Position numbers and translations under genes: made by a program
Shown here: positions 25,554-33,549 of the stretch, in pieces
How the letters are laid out: every line of letters begins with the position of its first letter
How positions within the stretch are numbered: the first letter of the stretch is position 1
Notes under the pieces: generated by a model
Seen by the model: the letters and a program-made list of their open reading frames with translations, nothing else
Told to the model about the DNA's origin: nothing
The model's database searches: none
Assembly (NCBI GenBank): GCA_963756525.1
Contig: CAVWNR010000001.1
Span: forward strand, 372,001-436,000
Source: CAVWNR01 sp963756525
Lineage (GTDB): Bacteria > Actinomycetota > Actinomycetes > Mycobacteriales > Jatrophihabitantaceae
Length of the DNA stretch: 64,000 nt
Direction of reading: 5' to 3'

Positions 25554-26585
25554 ATGGGTGACTCGATCGTCGGCATCGTCGCCAACCCGCTGTCCGGGCG
25601 CGACATCCGGCGGCTGGTCGCCCGCGCGTCGGTGTTCCCGACGGCGGAGAAGGCCAACATGATCGAGCGGATGCTCACCGCGTTCGGCGCGGTCGGTGTA
25701 GACCGGGTGATGCTGAACACCGACCTGGGCGGCATCTCGGCGGCGGTGCTGCGCTCGATCGAGCGGCGGCGCGGCCGGGAGCACGGCTGGCCGGACGTCG
25801 AGTTCCTCGATGACCTGGCGCTCACCGAGACCGCCGCGGACACCGTGGCCGCGGTCCGCCGGATGGTCGACGCCGGCGCGCGGGTGGTGATCTGCCTGGG
25901 CGGGGACGGCACGGCCCGGGTGACCGCCGCGGCGGTCGGCGATGTGCCGATGCTGGCGCTCTCCACCGGGACGAACAACGCCTTCCCGGCCGTGCGGGAG
26001 GCCACCGTCGCCGGGCTCGCCGCCGGCCTGGTCGCAACCGGCGCCGTGCCGACCGACCACGTCGTGCGCCGCGTCAAGCTGCTCGAGGTGACCGCCGGTG
26101 AGCGCACCGAGATCGCCCTGGTCGACGTCGCGGTCTCCACCGGGCGGCACGTGGGTGCGCGAGCGCTGTGGGACCCGGCCGCGCTGACCGAGCTGTACTG
26201 CGCGTTCGCCGAGCCGGACGCGATCGGCTTGTCGAGCATCGTCGGCCAGGTCGCCCCGGTCGGACGCGACGACCCGTTCGGCGCCGTCGCACGCATCGAC
26301 GACGAGGCGGGCACCCGGGTGCTCGCGCCGATCGCGCCCGGGCTGGTGCTCTCGGTCGGGCTGCGCGGCGTGGCCCGGCTGCACCCGGGCGAGGTGCGCG
26401 AGATCACCACCTCGGCCGGCGTGATCGCCGTGGACGGCGAGCGCGAGCTCACCTTCGAGCGCGGCAGCCGACCGACCGTCCGGCTGCGCACGGACGGCCC
26501 GCGCTGCCTCGACCTGCCCGCGGTGCTCGCCGCCAGCGCCCGCCGCGGCCTGCTGCAACGGACCACAACAAAGGAGGACAGATGA
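25554..26585 (+). CDS. acoX: AcoX, ATP-NAD kinase-like protein of the acetoin operon
   Basis: The 343-residue protein has the NAD-kinase-like fold: IVGIVANPLSGRDIRR at the N-terminus, VICLGGDGTARVTAAA with the GGDG motif, LSTGTNNAFPA and a C-terminal domain with GVIAVDGERELTF. AcoX is encoded in acetoin dehydrogenase operons; its exact role is not settled. It has a strong GAGGAGGT site 6 nt before its ATG and overlaps acoA by four bases (ATGA). It is the first gene of acoX-A-B-C on the plus strand. The length fits AcoX and is longer than typical NAD kinase. Confidence 0.93.
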   Translation: MGDSIVGIVANPLSGRDIRRLVARASVFPTAEKANMIERMLTAFGAVGVDRVMLNTDLGGISAAVLRSIERRRGREHGWPDVEFLDDLALTETAADTVAAVRRMVDAGARVVICLGGDGTARVTAAAVGDVPMLALSTGTNNAFPAVREATVAGLAAGLVATGAVPTDHVVRRVKLLEVTAGERTEIALVDVAVSTGRHVGARALWDPAALTELYCAFAEPDAIGLSSIVGQVAPVGRDDPFGAVARIDDEAGTRVLAPIAPGLVLSVGLRGVARLHPGEVREITTSAGVIAVDGERELTFERGSRPTVRLRTDGPRCLDLPAVLAASARRGLLQRTTTKEDR

Positions 26586-27568
26586 CCGACACGCTGCAAC
26601 GCGGTGCGCTGAGCACCGAGCGGCTACTCGACGCCTACCGCCGCATGCGCACGATCCGCGAGTTCGAGGAGCGGGTGCACACCGAGTTCGCCACCGGCGA
26701 GATCCCCGGGTTCGTGCACCTCTACGCCGGCGAGGAGGCCTCGGCGGTCGGGGTGTGCGCCCACCTCGACGACCGCGACACCATCGCCAGCACGCACCGC
26801 GGCCACGGACACTGCATCGCCAAGGGCGTCGACGTGGCCGCGATGATGGCCGAGATCTACGGCCGGAGGAGCGGCACCTGCCAGGGCAAGGGCGGCTCGA
26901 TGCACATCGCCGACCTGTCCAAGGGGATGCTCGGCGCGAACGGCATCGTCGGCGGCGGTCCGCCGCTGATCTGCGGCACGGCGCTGGCTGCGAAGCTCAA
27001 AGGCACCGGCGGGGTCAGCGTGGCGTTCTTCGGCGACGGCGCCAGCAACCAGGGCACCACGATGGAGTCGATGAACCTGGCCACGGTGTGGAACCTGCCG
27101 GCGATCTTCGTCGCGGAGAACAACGGCTACGCCGAGGCGACGTCGAGCACCTGGTCGGTGGCCAGCGACAACATCGCCGACCGTGCCGCCGCGTTCGGGA
27201 TGCCGGGTGTGATCGTCGACGGGTTCGACTTCTTCGCCGTGCACGAGGCGGCCGGCGAGGCGGTGGCCCGGGCCCGCGACGGCGGCGGCCCGACGCTGAT
27301 CGAGACCAAGTTCACCCGCTACTACGGGCACTTCGAGGGCGACCAGCAGACCTACCGGGCCGACGAGGTGGCCCGGGCCCGGACCGAGCTGGACTGCCTG
27401 AAGCGATTCGGCGAGCGGGTCACCGAAACCGGCGCGGTCGGCCAGGACGATCTCGACGCGATCGACGCCGAGGTCGCCGCGCTGATCGACCGGGCGGTCG
27501 CCGAGGCGAAGGCCGCGCCCACGCCCACCGCCGCGGACCTGCTCACCGACGTCTACGTCCGCTACTGA
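26582..27568 (+). CDS. acoA: acetoin dehydrogenase E1 alpha subunit
   Basis: The 328-residue thiamine-diphosphate-dependent E1 alpha chain has the opening helix MRTIREFEERVHTEF, STHRGHGHCIAKGVD, GGSMHIADLSKGMLGANGIV, the TPP/Mg motif GDGASNQGTTMESMNLA with downstream ENN, and a phosphorylation-loop-like TRYYGHFEGD. It decarboxylates/oxidises acetoin (or another 2-keto substrate), with acetyl transfer to AcoC lipoyl groups. Its start overlaps acoX and it is followed by acoB after 17 bp with an AGGAGG site. The TPP requirement fits the thiamine genes found 3 kb away, though that link is only proximity. Confidence 0.95.
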   Translation: MTDTLQRGALSTERLLDAYRRMRTIREFEERVHTEFATGEIPGFVHLYAGEEASAVGVCAHLDDRDTIASTHRGHGHCIAKGVDVAAMMAEIYGRRSGTCQGKGGSMHIADLSKGMLGANGIVGGGPPLICGTALAAKLKGTGGVSVAFFGDGASNQGTTMESMNLATVWNLPAIFVAENNGYAEATSSTWSVASDNIADRAAAFGMPGVIVDGFDFFAVHEAAGEAVARARDGGGPTLIETKFTRYYGHFEGDQQTYRADEVARARTELDCLKRFGERVTETGAVGQDDLDAIDAEVAALIDRAVAEAKAAPTPTAADLLTDVYVRY

Positions 27569-27585
27569 TCAGGAGGCCGGTCCAG

Positions 27586-28599
27586 ATGGCACGCAACATC
27601 ACCTACCGGGAAGCGATCAACGAAGCGCTCGCCCAGGAGATGGCCCGCGACGAGACGGTCATCGTGATGGGCGAGGACAACGCCGGAGGCGAAGGATCGC
27701 CGGGCGAGGACGACGCCTGGGGCGGCGTGCTCGGCGTCACCAAGGGGCTCTACCACAAGTACCCCGGCCGGGTGCTGGACACCCCGATCTCCGAGTCGGC
27801 CTTCGTGGGCGCGGCGATCGGCGCGGCGACGGCGGGCATGCGGCCGGTGGCCGAGCTGATGTTCGTCGACTTCATGGGCGTCTGCTTCGACCAGATCTAC
27901 AACCAGGCGGCCAAGTTCCGGTACATGTTCGGCGGTAAGGCGGTCACCCCGGTGGTGATCCGCACCATGTACGGCGCGGGACTGCGGGCGGCGGCGCAGC
28001 ACTCGCAGTGCCTGTACCCGCTGTTCACGCACATCCCGGGGCTGAAGGTCGTGCTCCCCGCGACGCCGTACGACGCGAAGGGCCTGCTGACCCAGGCGAT
28101 CCGCGACGACGACCCGGTGCTGTTCTTCGAGCACAAGGCGCTCTACGACACGTCCGGGCCGGTTCCCGAGGAGAGCTACACGATCCCGTTCGGCGAGGCG
28201 AACCTGGTCCGCGAGGGCGGCGACGTCACGATCGTGACGATGGGCCGGATGGTGCACACCTCGCTGGAGGCGGCCGAGCAGCTGGCGAAAGACGGCGTCG
28301 AGTGCGAGGTGGTCGACCTGCGCACCACCAGCCCGCTGGACGAGGACACCGTGCTGGAAAGCGTCGAGAACACCGGCCGGCTGGTCGTCGTCGACGAGGC
28401 CCACCCGCGCTGCTCGATGGCCACCGACATCGCAGCGCTCGTCGCGCACAAGGCGTTCGGCGCGCTGCAAGCGCCGATCGAGATGGTCACCGCCCCGCAC
28501 ACCCCGGTGCCGTTCGCCGCCACGCTGGAGGATCTCTACATCCCCGATGCACAGCGGGTCGCCAACGCGGTGAAGACCGTCACGGAGTGGACCCGGTGA
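27586..28599 (+). CDS. acoB: acetoin dehydrogenase E1 beta subunit
   Basis: The 337-residue transketolase-like beta chain has ITYREAINEALAQEMARDE, VIVMGEDNAGGEG, TPISESAFVGAAIGAA, FDQIYNQAAKFRYMFGG, LKVVLPATPYDAKGLL, and the C-terminal VVDLRTTSPLDEDTVLESV and VVDEAHPRCS. Together with AcoA it forms the heterotetrameric E1 of the acetoin dehydrogenase complex. AGGAGG lies 8 nt before the ATG, and its TGA overlaps the GTG start of acoC by four bases (GTGA). The closest alternative is a branched-chain or pyruvate E1 beta, but AcoX and the hydrolase-type E2 next to it favour acetoin. Confidence 0.95.
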   Translation: MARNITYREAINEALAQEMARDETVIVMGEDNAGGEGSPGEDDAWGGVLGVTKGLYHKYPGRVLDTPISESAFVGAAIGAATAGMRPVAELMFVDFMGVCFDQIYNQAAKFRYMFGGKAVTPVVIRTMYGAGLRAAAQHSQCLYPLFTHIPGLKVVLPATPYDAKGLLTQAIRDDDPVLFFEHKALYDTSGPVPEESYTIPFGEANLVREGGDVTIVTMGRMVHTSLEAAEQLAKDGVECEVVDLRTTSPLDEDTVLESVENTGRLVVVDEAHPRCSMATDIAALVAHKAFGALQAPIEMVTAPHTPVPFAATLEDLYIPDAQRVANAVKTVTEWTR

Positions 28600-29747
28600 A
28601 CAGCGGCATCCTGCCGGTGACGATGCCGAAATGGGGTCTGTCCATGCAGTCGGGCAAGATCACCGAGTGGTTCGTCTCCGAGGGCGACGAGGTGGCCGTC
28701 GGCGACGACCTCGCCGACATCGATACCGACAAGATCGCCGGGACGCTGGAGGCCGCCGACGCCGGCACCGTGCGGCGCATCATCGCGCAGGTCGGCGAGG
28801 ACGTCCCGGTCAGCGGCACGATCGCGCTGCTCGCCCCGGCCGAGGTGAGCGACGCCGACCTGGACGCGGCCGCCGCCGAGGCCCGCGCGGTGATCGACGC
28901 CGGCGTCCCCGAGGAAGGCGCCGCCGGGCCGGCGGTGGAGACCGTGGAGGTGGACGGGCGCAGCATCGCCTACGCCGGCGTCGGCGAACAGACGCGCGAG
29001 GCTGGTGACGTCGTGCTGCTGGTGCACGGCTACGGCGGCGACCGGAACTCCTGGCTGTTCCTGCAGGAACCCCTCGCCGCGAAGCACCGGGTGTACGCAC
29101 TGGACCTGCCCGGCCACGGCACCTCGACCAAGGACGTCGGCGCCGGGTCGCTGGACGTGCTCGCCGGCGCGGTGCTCGGCGTGCTCGACGCGGTCGGCGC
29201 CGAGCGGGCGCATCTGGTCGGCCACTCGCTCGGCGGTGCGGTGATCGTGGCGGTCGCCGGAAAGGCGCCGGATCGGGTGGCGTCGCTGACGTTGATCGCG
29301 CCGGCCGGCTTCGGCCGGGAGGCCAACACCGAGTACCTGCGCGGCTTCGCCGACGCCCAGTCACGCCGCGAGCTGAAGCCCTACGTGGGGATGCTCTTCG
29401 CCGACGAGCGCCAGGCGACCCGGCAGGTGGTCGACGACCTGCTCGCCTACAAGCGGCTCGACGGCGTGGACGCCGCCCTGCATACGCTGCTGGGCACCCT
29501 GCTCGACGGCGACCAGCAGCGCATCGACTCCGCCGCACCGCTGGCCGACCTGGGCGGGCGGATCCCGGTCGTCGTGGCCTGGGGCGAGGCCGACCGGGTG
29601 CTGCCACCGGCTCAGGCCGACGCGGTGCCGGCCGCCGACCGGCACGTCATTCCCGGCGCCGGGCACATGCCGCACATGGAGCAGCCGGCCAAGGTGCAGG
29701 CCGTGATCGAGGATGCGATAGCCGGCGCCCCGGCACCGGGCGGTTGA
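28596..29747 (+). CDS. acoC: acetoin dehydrogenase E2, lipoyl domain fused to alpha/beta hydrolase fold
   Basis: The 383-residue protein has an N-terminal lipoyl domain (about 1-80) with the lipoylation site DIDTDKIAGTLE (Lys46), an acidic/Ala linker, then an alpha/beta hydrolase-type domain. That domain carries VLLVHGYGGDRNSW, the nucleophile elbow LVGHSLGGAV (Ser211), the acid segment WGEADRVLPP and GAGHMPHMEQP with the catalytic-type His. This domain layout is the known, unusual form of AcoC, unlike chloramphenicol-acetyltransferase-like E2 chains. It is the last gene of acoX-A-B-C; no dihydrolipoamide dehydrogenase follows, so E3 must be shared with another complex. Confidence 0.94.
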   Translation: MNSGILPVTMPKWGLSMQSGKITEWFVSEGDEVAVGDDLADIDTDKIAGTLEAADAGTVRRIIAQVGEDVPVSGTIALLAPAEVSDADLDAAAAEARAVIDAGVPEEGAAGPAVETVEVDGRSIAYAGVGEQTREAGDVVLLVHGYGGDRNSWLFLQEPLAAKHRVYALDLPGHGTSTKDVGAGSLDVLAGAVLGVLDAVGAERAHLVGHSLGGAVIVAVAGKAPDRVASLTLIAPAGFGREANTEYLRGFADAQSRRELKPYVGMLFADERQATRQVVDDLLAYKRLDGVDAALHTLLGTLLDGDQQRIDSAAPLADLGGRIPVVVAWGEADRVLPPAQADAVPAADRHVIPGAGHMPHMEQPAKVQAVIEDAIAGAPAPGG

Positions 29748-29753
29748 GCGTCA

Positions 29754-31178
29754 TCAGCTATCCGGACTCGACGGACGAGCCGCTGCCGGCGTCGAGCGCT
29801 CCGGCGGTGCGTCGACTCCGCGTCGAACGGCGCGCCCCGGTCGTGGCCGCGGCCACCCGATGACCAGCGTGGCCACGGCCGCGACGAGGAAGGACAGCAG
29901 CGACGCGCTCATCCAGCCCTGCGGCCTGAAGTCCAGCCACGACTGGACGTGCCCCCACATGCGCTCCCACCAGCCGATGTAGCCCGGGTTGACCAGCTGG
30001 TACATGCAGAAGCCCAGAGCCCACGCGAGGGCCATCAGGGGCCGGGACGGCGCCCGCTCGGAGACGTCCCAGCGCCCGGCGCGGCCGATGACGAAGTAGT
30101 CGACGATGAACACCGCCGACAGCGGGACGAACACCGAGCCGATCAGGTACAGGAAGTTCTGGTAGTCGCTGACATGCAGGGCCAGGGCGCCGAGCGTAGT
30201 CAGCGTGCCGATCACCACGGCGAGAACACGACGGTCCCAGAACGGGCGCAGGTTCTGGATGGAGACCACGGTCGAGTAGACATTGGTGAACGACTCGTCC
30301 AGCTCGCGGAGCACGAAGATCGCAAACGGCAGCCAGCCGAACGGCACCGCGATGAACGCCCGAAACAAGGTCGAGTCGGCCGAGTCGTGCACCACCGTTG
30401 AGTAGGCGAGCAGGCCGAGCACGTAGCAGGCGATCTGGGTCAGCGAGTAGCCGAGCATGGTCGCGCTGAATGCGCCGCGCGGGGTACGGGCGTGCCGGGT
30501 GTAGTCGGCGGCCAGCGGCACCCAGGAGATCGACACCGCGATCACGGCGTCGGCGGCCATCCAGAACCCGGTCCAGCCGCCGTGCGTGAACCCGGGCAGC
30601 GGCTCGCGGGCGAACTGCACCAGGAAGTACACCATCGACACCGAAACCGCGACGATCGCGTAGCGGCGTAGCGTGCGCACGACGCGCAGCGGGTGCAGCG
30701 CCATCAGCGTGGTGAGCGCACCGCCGGCCAGCACGTAGATCCAGCGGGCATCCCAGTGCAGCAGTTGCTCGGCAGCACTGGCGATCACGACGAGCTCGAA
30801 GACGCCCCAGCCGACGCACTGCACGATGTTCAGCACGGTCGGCACCCTGGACAGCCGCGACCCGAACAGCCCGCGCAGCAGCACCATCGCCGGCTGCCCG
30901 GACCGGGCGCCGGCCAGCGCGCAGAGGCCCACCGGCAGCAGGCCGATCACGCTGCCGACCAGCACGGCGACCCCGGCCGCGAGCAGCGACATGTGCACGC
31001 CCGTCGGGGCCAGCACGAACAGCGCCGCCGTGGGGCCGAGCAGGCTCACCCCGAGGTTGCCCCAGAGCGCGAAGACGTCCCAGAAGCCCAGCGTGCGCGG
31101 CGGGGGATCGGCGAGCGTCGCCCCGACCTCGCCCTCGGCGATCGCGCGGGCCGGCGTTGATCCGGTGTAGGTGCCCAT
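29754..31178 (-). CDS. cytX: NCS1-family transporter, probable hydroxymethylpyrimidine permease
   Basis: The 474-residue membrane protein has about twelve helices and the NCS1 (cytosine/purine permease) pattern: TLGFWDVFALWGNLGVSLLG, ALAGARSGQPAMVLLRGLFG, NIVQCVGWGVFELVVIA, SISWVPLAADYTRHA and the late FIVDYFVIGRAGRW. The ATG start lies directly after a TPP riboswitch on the same strand, so it takes up a thiamine precursor, most likely hydroxymethylpyrimidine, as in the CytX subgroup. An upstream in-frame ATG falls inside the riboswitch and is rejected. It is the distal gene of the thiO-thiS-thiG-cytX direction and converges on acoC. Confidence 0.9.
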   Translation of the reverse strand: MGTYTGSTPARAIAEGEVGATLADPPPRTLGFWDVFALWGNLGVSLLGPTAALFVLAPTGVHMSLLAAGVAVLVGSVIGLLPVGLCALAGARSGQPAMVLLRGLFGSRLSRVPTVLNIVQCVGWGVFELVVIASAAEQLLHWDARWIYVLAGGALTTLMALHPLRVVRTLRRYAIVAVSVSMVYFLVQFAREPLPGFTHGGWTGFWMAADAVIAVSISWVPLAADYTRHARTPRGAFSATMLGYSLTQIACYVLGLLAYSTVVHDSADSTLFRAFIAVPFGWLPFAIFVLRELDESFTNVYSTVVSIQNLRPFWDRRVLAVVIGTLTTLGALALHVSDYQNFLYLIGSVFVPLSAVFIVDYFVIGRAGRWDVSERAPSRPLMALAWALGFCMYQLVNPGYIGWWERMWGHVQSWLDFRPQGWMSASLLSFLVAAVATLVIGWPRPRPGRAVRRGVDAPPERSTPAAARPSSPDS

Positions 31179-31182
31179 GTGC

Positions 31183-31268
31183 GCTCCCTGCGCCGGCATT
31201 ACCCGGCGGGTTCGGCGGTCGGCGGCACTGCTGCCACCCTCTCAGCCCGGCTCTGGCCCGAGCTCCCG
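31183..31268 (-). promoter_or_regulatory. TPP riboswitch (THI element) before cytX
   Basis: Read on the minus strand it shows the conserved blocks CTGAGAGGGT and, later, CGAACCC-CCGGGTAATGCCGG-CGCAGGGAG. These match the thiamine-pyrophosphate aptamer (CUGAGA ... GAACCUGAUC-GGUUAAUACCGGCGNAGGGA) with a shortened CTGATC box. The 3' end is 4 nt from the cytX ATG, so control is probably by blocking translation. It lies only 19 nt after the thiG stop, inside the gene cluster. Confidence 0.9.
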
Positions 31269-31287
31269 CGGATGGATGGGTTTGCTC

Positions 31288-32061
31288 TTACAGCACGGCC
31301 ATGCCCTCGGTGGGCGAGGACGCGCGGGCGTGGTGTCGGCGGGGGATCCGCCCGGCCAGCCGGGCGAGCCGCCCGGCGTTCACCGCGGCGGCCATCGCGC
31401 TCGCCATCCGCGCCGGGTCCTGCGCGCGGGTGACGGCCGAGGCGAGCAGCACGCCGGCGCAGCCGAGCTCCATGGCGAATGCCGCGTCGGAGGCGGTGCC
31501 GATGCCCGCGTCGAGGATCACCGGCACCTGCGCCTCGGCGACGATCAGTTCTATGTTGTGCGGGTTCCCGATGCCCAGTCCGGTTCCGATCGGGGAGCCG
31601 AGCGGCATCACCGCGGCGCAGCCGGCCTGCTGCAGCCGCCGGGCCAGGACCGGGTCGTCGTTGGTGTAGGGAAGGACGGTGAACCCTTGCGTGACGAGGA
31701 TTTCCGCGGCGTCGAGCAGCTCCACAGGGTCGGGCAGCAGGGTGCGCTCGTCGGCGACCACCTCGAGTTTCACCCAGTCGGTGCCCAGCGCCTCCCGGGC
31801 CAGCTGCGCCGTGCGCACCGCCTCCTGCGCCGTGCGGCACCCGGCCGTGTTCGGCAGGATGCGCACCCCGCGCCGGTCGATGACGTCCAGGATCGAGCCG
31901 CGGGTGTGCGCGTCGGTGCGGCGCATGGCCACCGTGCACATCGCGGTCTGCGATGCGGCGATCACCTCGTCGACGACGTGCATGCTGGGCGCGCCGCCGG
32001 TGCCGAGGATGAGCCGGGAAGCCAGCTCCTCGCCGGCGATCAGGAACGGGTCATCAGTCAC
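31288..32061 (-). CDS. thiG: thiazole synthase
   Basis: The 257-residue TIM-barrel enzyme forms the thiazole phosphate ring of thiamine from deoxyxylulose phosphate, dehydroglycine and ThiS thiocarboxylate. Visible motifs are ELASRLILGTGGAPSM, AMCTVAMRRTDAHTRG, ILPNTAGCRTAQEAVRTAQ, DWVKLEVVADERTLLPDP with the catalytic Lys, PLGSPIGTGLGI and ILDAGIGTASDAAFAMELG. GTG is preceded by AAGGAGG at 7 nt, inside the end of thiS. The dehydroglycine donor is ThiO, encoded two genes upstream, which is the aerobic type of pathway. A second TPP riboswitch follows its stop. Confidence 0.96.
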   Translation of the reverse strand: MTDDPFLIAGEELASRLILGTGGAPSMHVVDEVIAASQTAMCTVAMRRTDAHTRGSILDVIDRRGVRILPNTAGCRTAQEAVRTAQLAREALGTDWVKLEVVADERTLLPDPVELLDAAEILVTQGFTVLPYTNDDPVLARRLQQAGCAAVMPLGSPIGTGLGIGNPHNIELIVAEAQVPVILDAGIGTASDAAFAMELGCAGVLLASAVTRAQDPARMASAMAAAVNAGRLARLAGRIPRRHHARASSPTEGMAVL

Positions 32062-32063
32062 GG

Positions 32064-32264
32064 TCAGCCTCCTTGGACGGCGGTGAGCAGTTCGACGGCG
32101 TGCCCGTCGCTGAGGACGAAGCCGGCCCACTGGCCGCGCGGGACGACTTCGCCGTCGACCGCTGCCGCGGTGCCCCGCGCCGGCACGTGCTGCGCGTCGA
32201 GCAATTGGGCCAGTGTCGTGCCCCGCTCGATGGTCCGCGCCTCGCCATTGATCGTGACGTTCAT
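32064..32264 (-). CDS. thiS: sulfur carrier protein ThiS
   Basis: The 66-residue beta-grasp protein begins MNVTINGEARTIERGTTLAQ and ends in the required Gly-Gly (AVQGG), which is adenylated and thiocarboxylated to deliver sulfur to ThiG. The VAVDGEVVPRGQW-type middle is typical, seen here as AAAVDGEVVPRGQW. The ATG overlaps the thiO stop by four bases and its own stop is 2 nt before the thiG GTG, so thiO-thiS-thiG are tightly coupled. Length is standard. Confidence 0.95.
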   Translation of the reverse strand: MNVTINGEARTIERGTTLAQLLDAQHVPARGTAAAVDGEVVPRGQWAGFVLSDGHAVELLTAVQGG

Positions 32265-33388
32265 GTGCTGGCCTTCGCGAAGCGGTCAGGGGTGAACGGG
32301 GCGATGGCGTCCGGGAGCTTGTCGTCGACAATCAGCTCGGCCATCGCGTCGGCAGTCACCGGCGTGAGCAGGATGCCGTTGCGGTAGTGGCCGGTGGCGA
32401 CGAGCAGGCCGTCCAGCGGGGTGCGGCCGAGGATCGGCGCGTTGTCCGGCGAGCCGGGCCGCACGCTGGTGCTCGCCTCGACGAACTCGGCCTCACCGAG
32501 CGCCGGCACCAGCGACTGGGCGTCGCGGAGCAGTTCGTAGATCACGCCCGCGCGCGGGCGCAGGTCGAAGCCGGCCTCCTCGCTCGACGCGCCGACGACG
32601 ACCTCCCGGTCGGCTCGCGGAACGATGTAGACCGGCACGCCCTTCACCCGGCCGCGGACGGAGCGGTCGAGCATCGGCTCGTCGGTGTGCAGCCGCACCG
32701 TCTGACCTTTGACCGGCCGCACCGGAGGGAGGGCGTCGTCCGGCACACCGGCGAGGCGGCCCGACCAGGCGCCGGCGGCGAGCAGCACGGTGTCGGCGGC
32801 GACCCGCGCGCCTGTATCCAGCCGCAGACCGGTGGCCCGGTCGTGTTCGACGAGCAGCTCGGCAGCGCGCTCTCCTACGATGCGGACGCCCGCGCGCTTC
32901 ACCGCGGCGAGCAGCGCCCGGTGCAGCCGGCGGTTGTCGACCTGGTGGTCGTCGGCCGCGACGAGCCCGCCCGGCAGGCCGCTGGCCAGGGCCGGAACGA
33001 GCCGGTGCAGCTCCCGGCTGCCGACCAGCTCGACGCTCCGCCCGAGTGTGGCGGCGTAGGCGTGCAGGTCGCGCAGGGCCGCCAGGTCGGCGGCGTCCCA
33101 GGCGGCCACCACGCTGCCGCACGGCAGGTAGCCGACATCCTCACCGGTGGCGTCGGTGAGCTCGGCCGCGAACGCGGGATAGCGGCCGGCGGACTCCAGG
33201 CAGAGCTCGAACAGCGGCCGCTCGCCGTAGTAGAGCTCGGTGTCGGCGGCGAGCATGCCGGCCGCGGTCCAGGAGGCGCCGCTGCCGGGCGCCGGGTCGA
33301 CGACCGTGACGGCGAGGCCGCGCTGCGCGCAGCGCCACGCGACGCCCAGGCCGATCACCCCGGCGCCAACCACCAGTAGGTCCACCAC
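32261..33388 (-). CDS. thiO: glycine oxidase ThiO
   Basis: The 375-residue FAD enzyme of the DAAO family oxidises glycine to dehydroglycine for thiazole synthesis. FAD-binding VVGAGVIGLGVAWRCAQRG starts at residue 6. It continues with GSGASWTAAGMLA, VDNRRLHRALLAAVKRAG, VLLAAGAWSGRLA, a C-terminal EASTSVRPGSPDNAPILGRT, and ATGHYRNGILLTPVTADAMA with the Arg and Tyr/His substrate residues typical of the family. The start is GTG. It is the first gene after the upstream TPP riboswitch and overlaps thiS. Confidence 0.95.
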   Translation of the reverse strand: MVDLLVVGAGVIGLGVAWRCAQRGLAVTVVDPAPGSGASWTAAGMLAADTELYYGERPLFELCLESAGRYPAFAAELTDATGEDVGYLPCGSVVAAWDAADLAALRDLHAYAATLGRSVELVGSRELHRLVPALASGLPGGLVAADDHQVDNRRLHRALLAAVKRAGVRIVGERAAELLVEHDRATGLRLDTGARVAADTVLLAAGAWSGRLAGVPDDALPPVRPVKGQTVRLHTDEPMLDRSVRGRVKGVPVYIVPRADREVVVGASSEEAGFDLRPRAGVIYELLRDAQSLVPALGEAEFVEASTSVRPGSPDNAPILGRTPLDGLLVATGHYRNGILLTPVTADAMAELIVDDKLPDAIAPFTPDRFAKAST

Positions 33389-33418
33389 GCTCCCGTCCGG
33401 CTGGGGCGCTGTCGGTGA

Positions 33419-33504
33419 CTCCCTGCGCCGGCATTACCCGGATCAGGTTCGACGGTCGGTGGCTCCCAGCCAACCCTCTCAGCCCGGTCCGTACCGGGCT
33501 CCCG
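33419..33504 (-). promoter_or_regulatory. TPP riboswitch (THI element) before thiO-thiS-thiG
   Basis: The minus strand shows GGGCTGAGAGGGT and then CGAACCTGATCCGGGTAATGCCGG followed by CGCAGGGAGTCA, an excellent match to the thiamine-pyrophosphate aptamer including the full CTGATC box. The aptamer ends about 30 nt before the thiO start. The intervening GC-rich bases could fold with the 3' end of the aptamer to block translation. It should shut off thiazole synthesis when thiamine is plentiful. Confidence 0.95.
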
Positions 33505-33514
33505 TGTGCGCTTT

Positions 33515-33545
33515 CGACCGTACTCCGCCTTGCCCGGTACGGTCG
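33515..33545. promoter_or_regulatory. symmetric divergent promoter of thiE (+) and thiO operon (-)
   Basis: CGACCGTAC and GTACGGTCG face each other across 13 bp. Each arm holds TACGGT, a TANNNT -10 box, one for each strand; the complement of one arm falls near the -35 position of the other. The plus-strand box lies 6 nt before the thiE GTG, and the minus-strand box lies a few bases before the TPP riboswitch. Overlapping promoters would make the two transcripts compete. This is inferred from sequence only. Confidence 0.5.
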
Positions 33546-33549
33546 GCGC

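Noticed and set aside
25554..26585. Housekeeping NAD kinase
   Set aside because: The GGDG motif fits, but length and position before acoA-acoB-acoC fit AcoX better.
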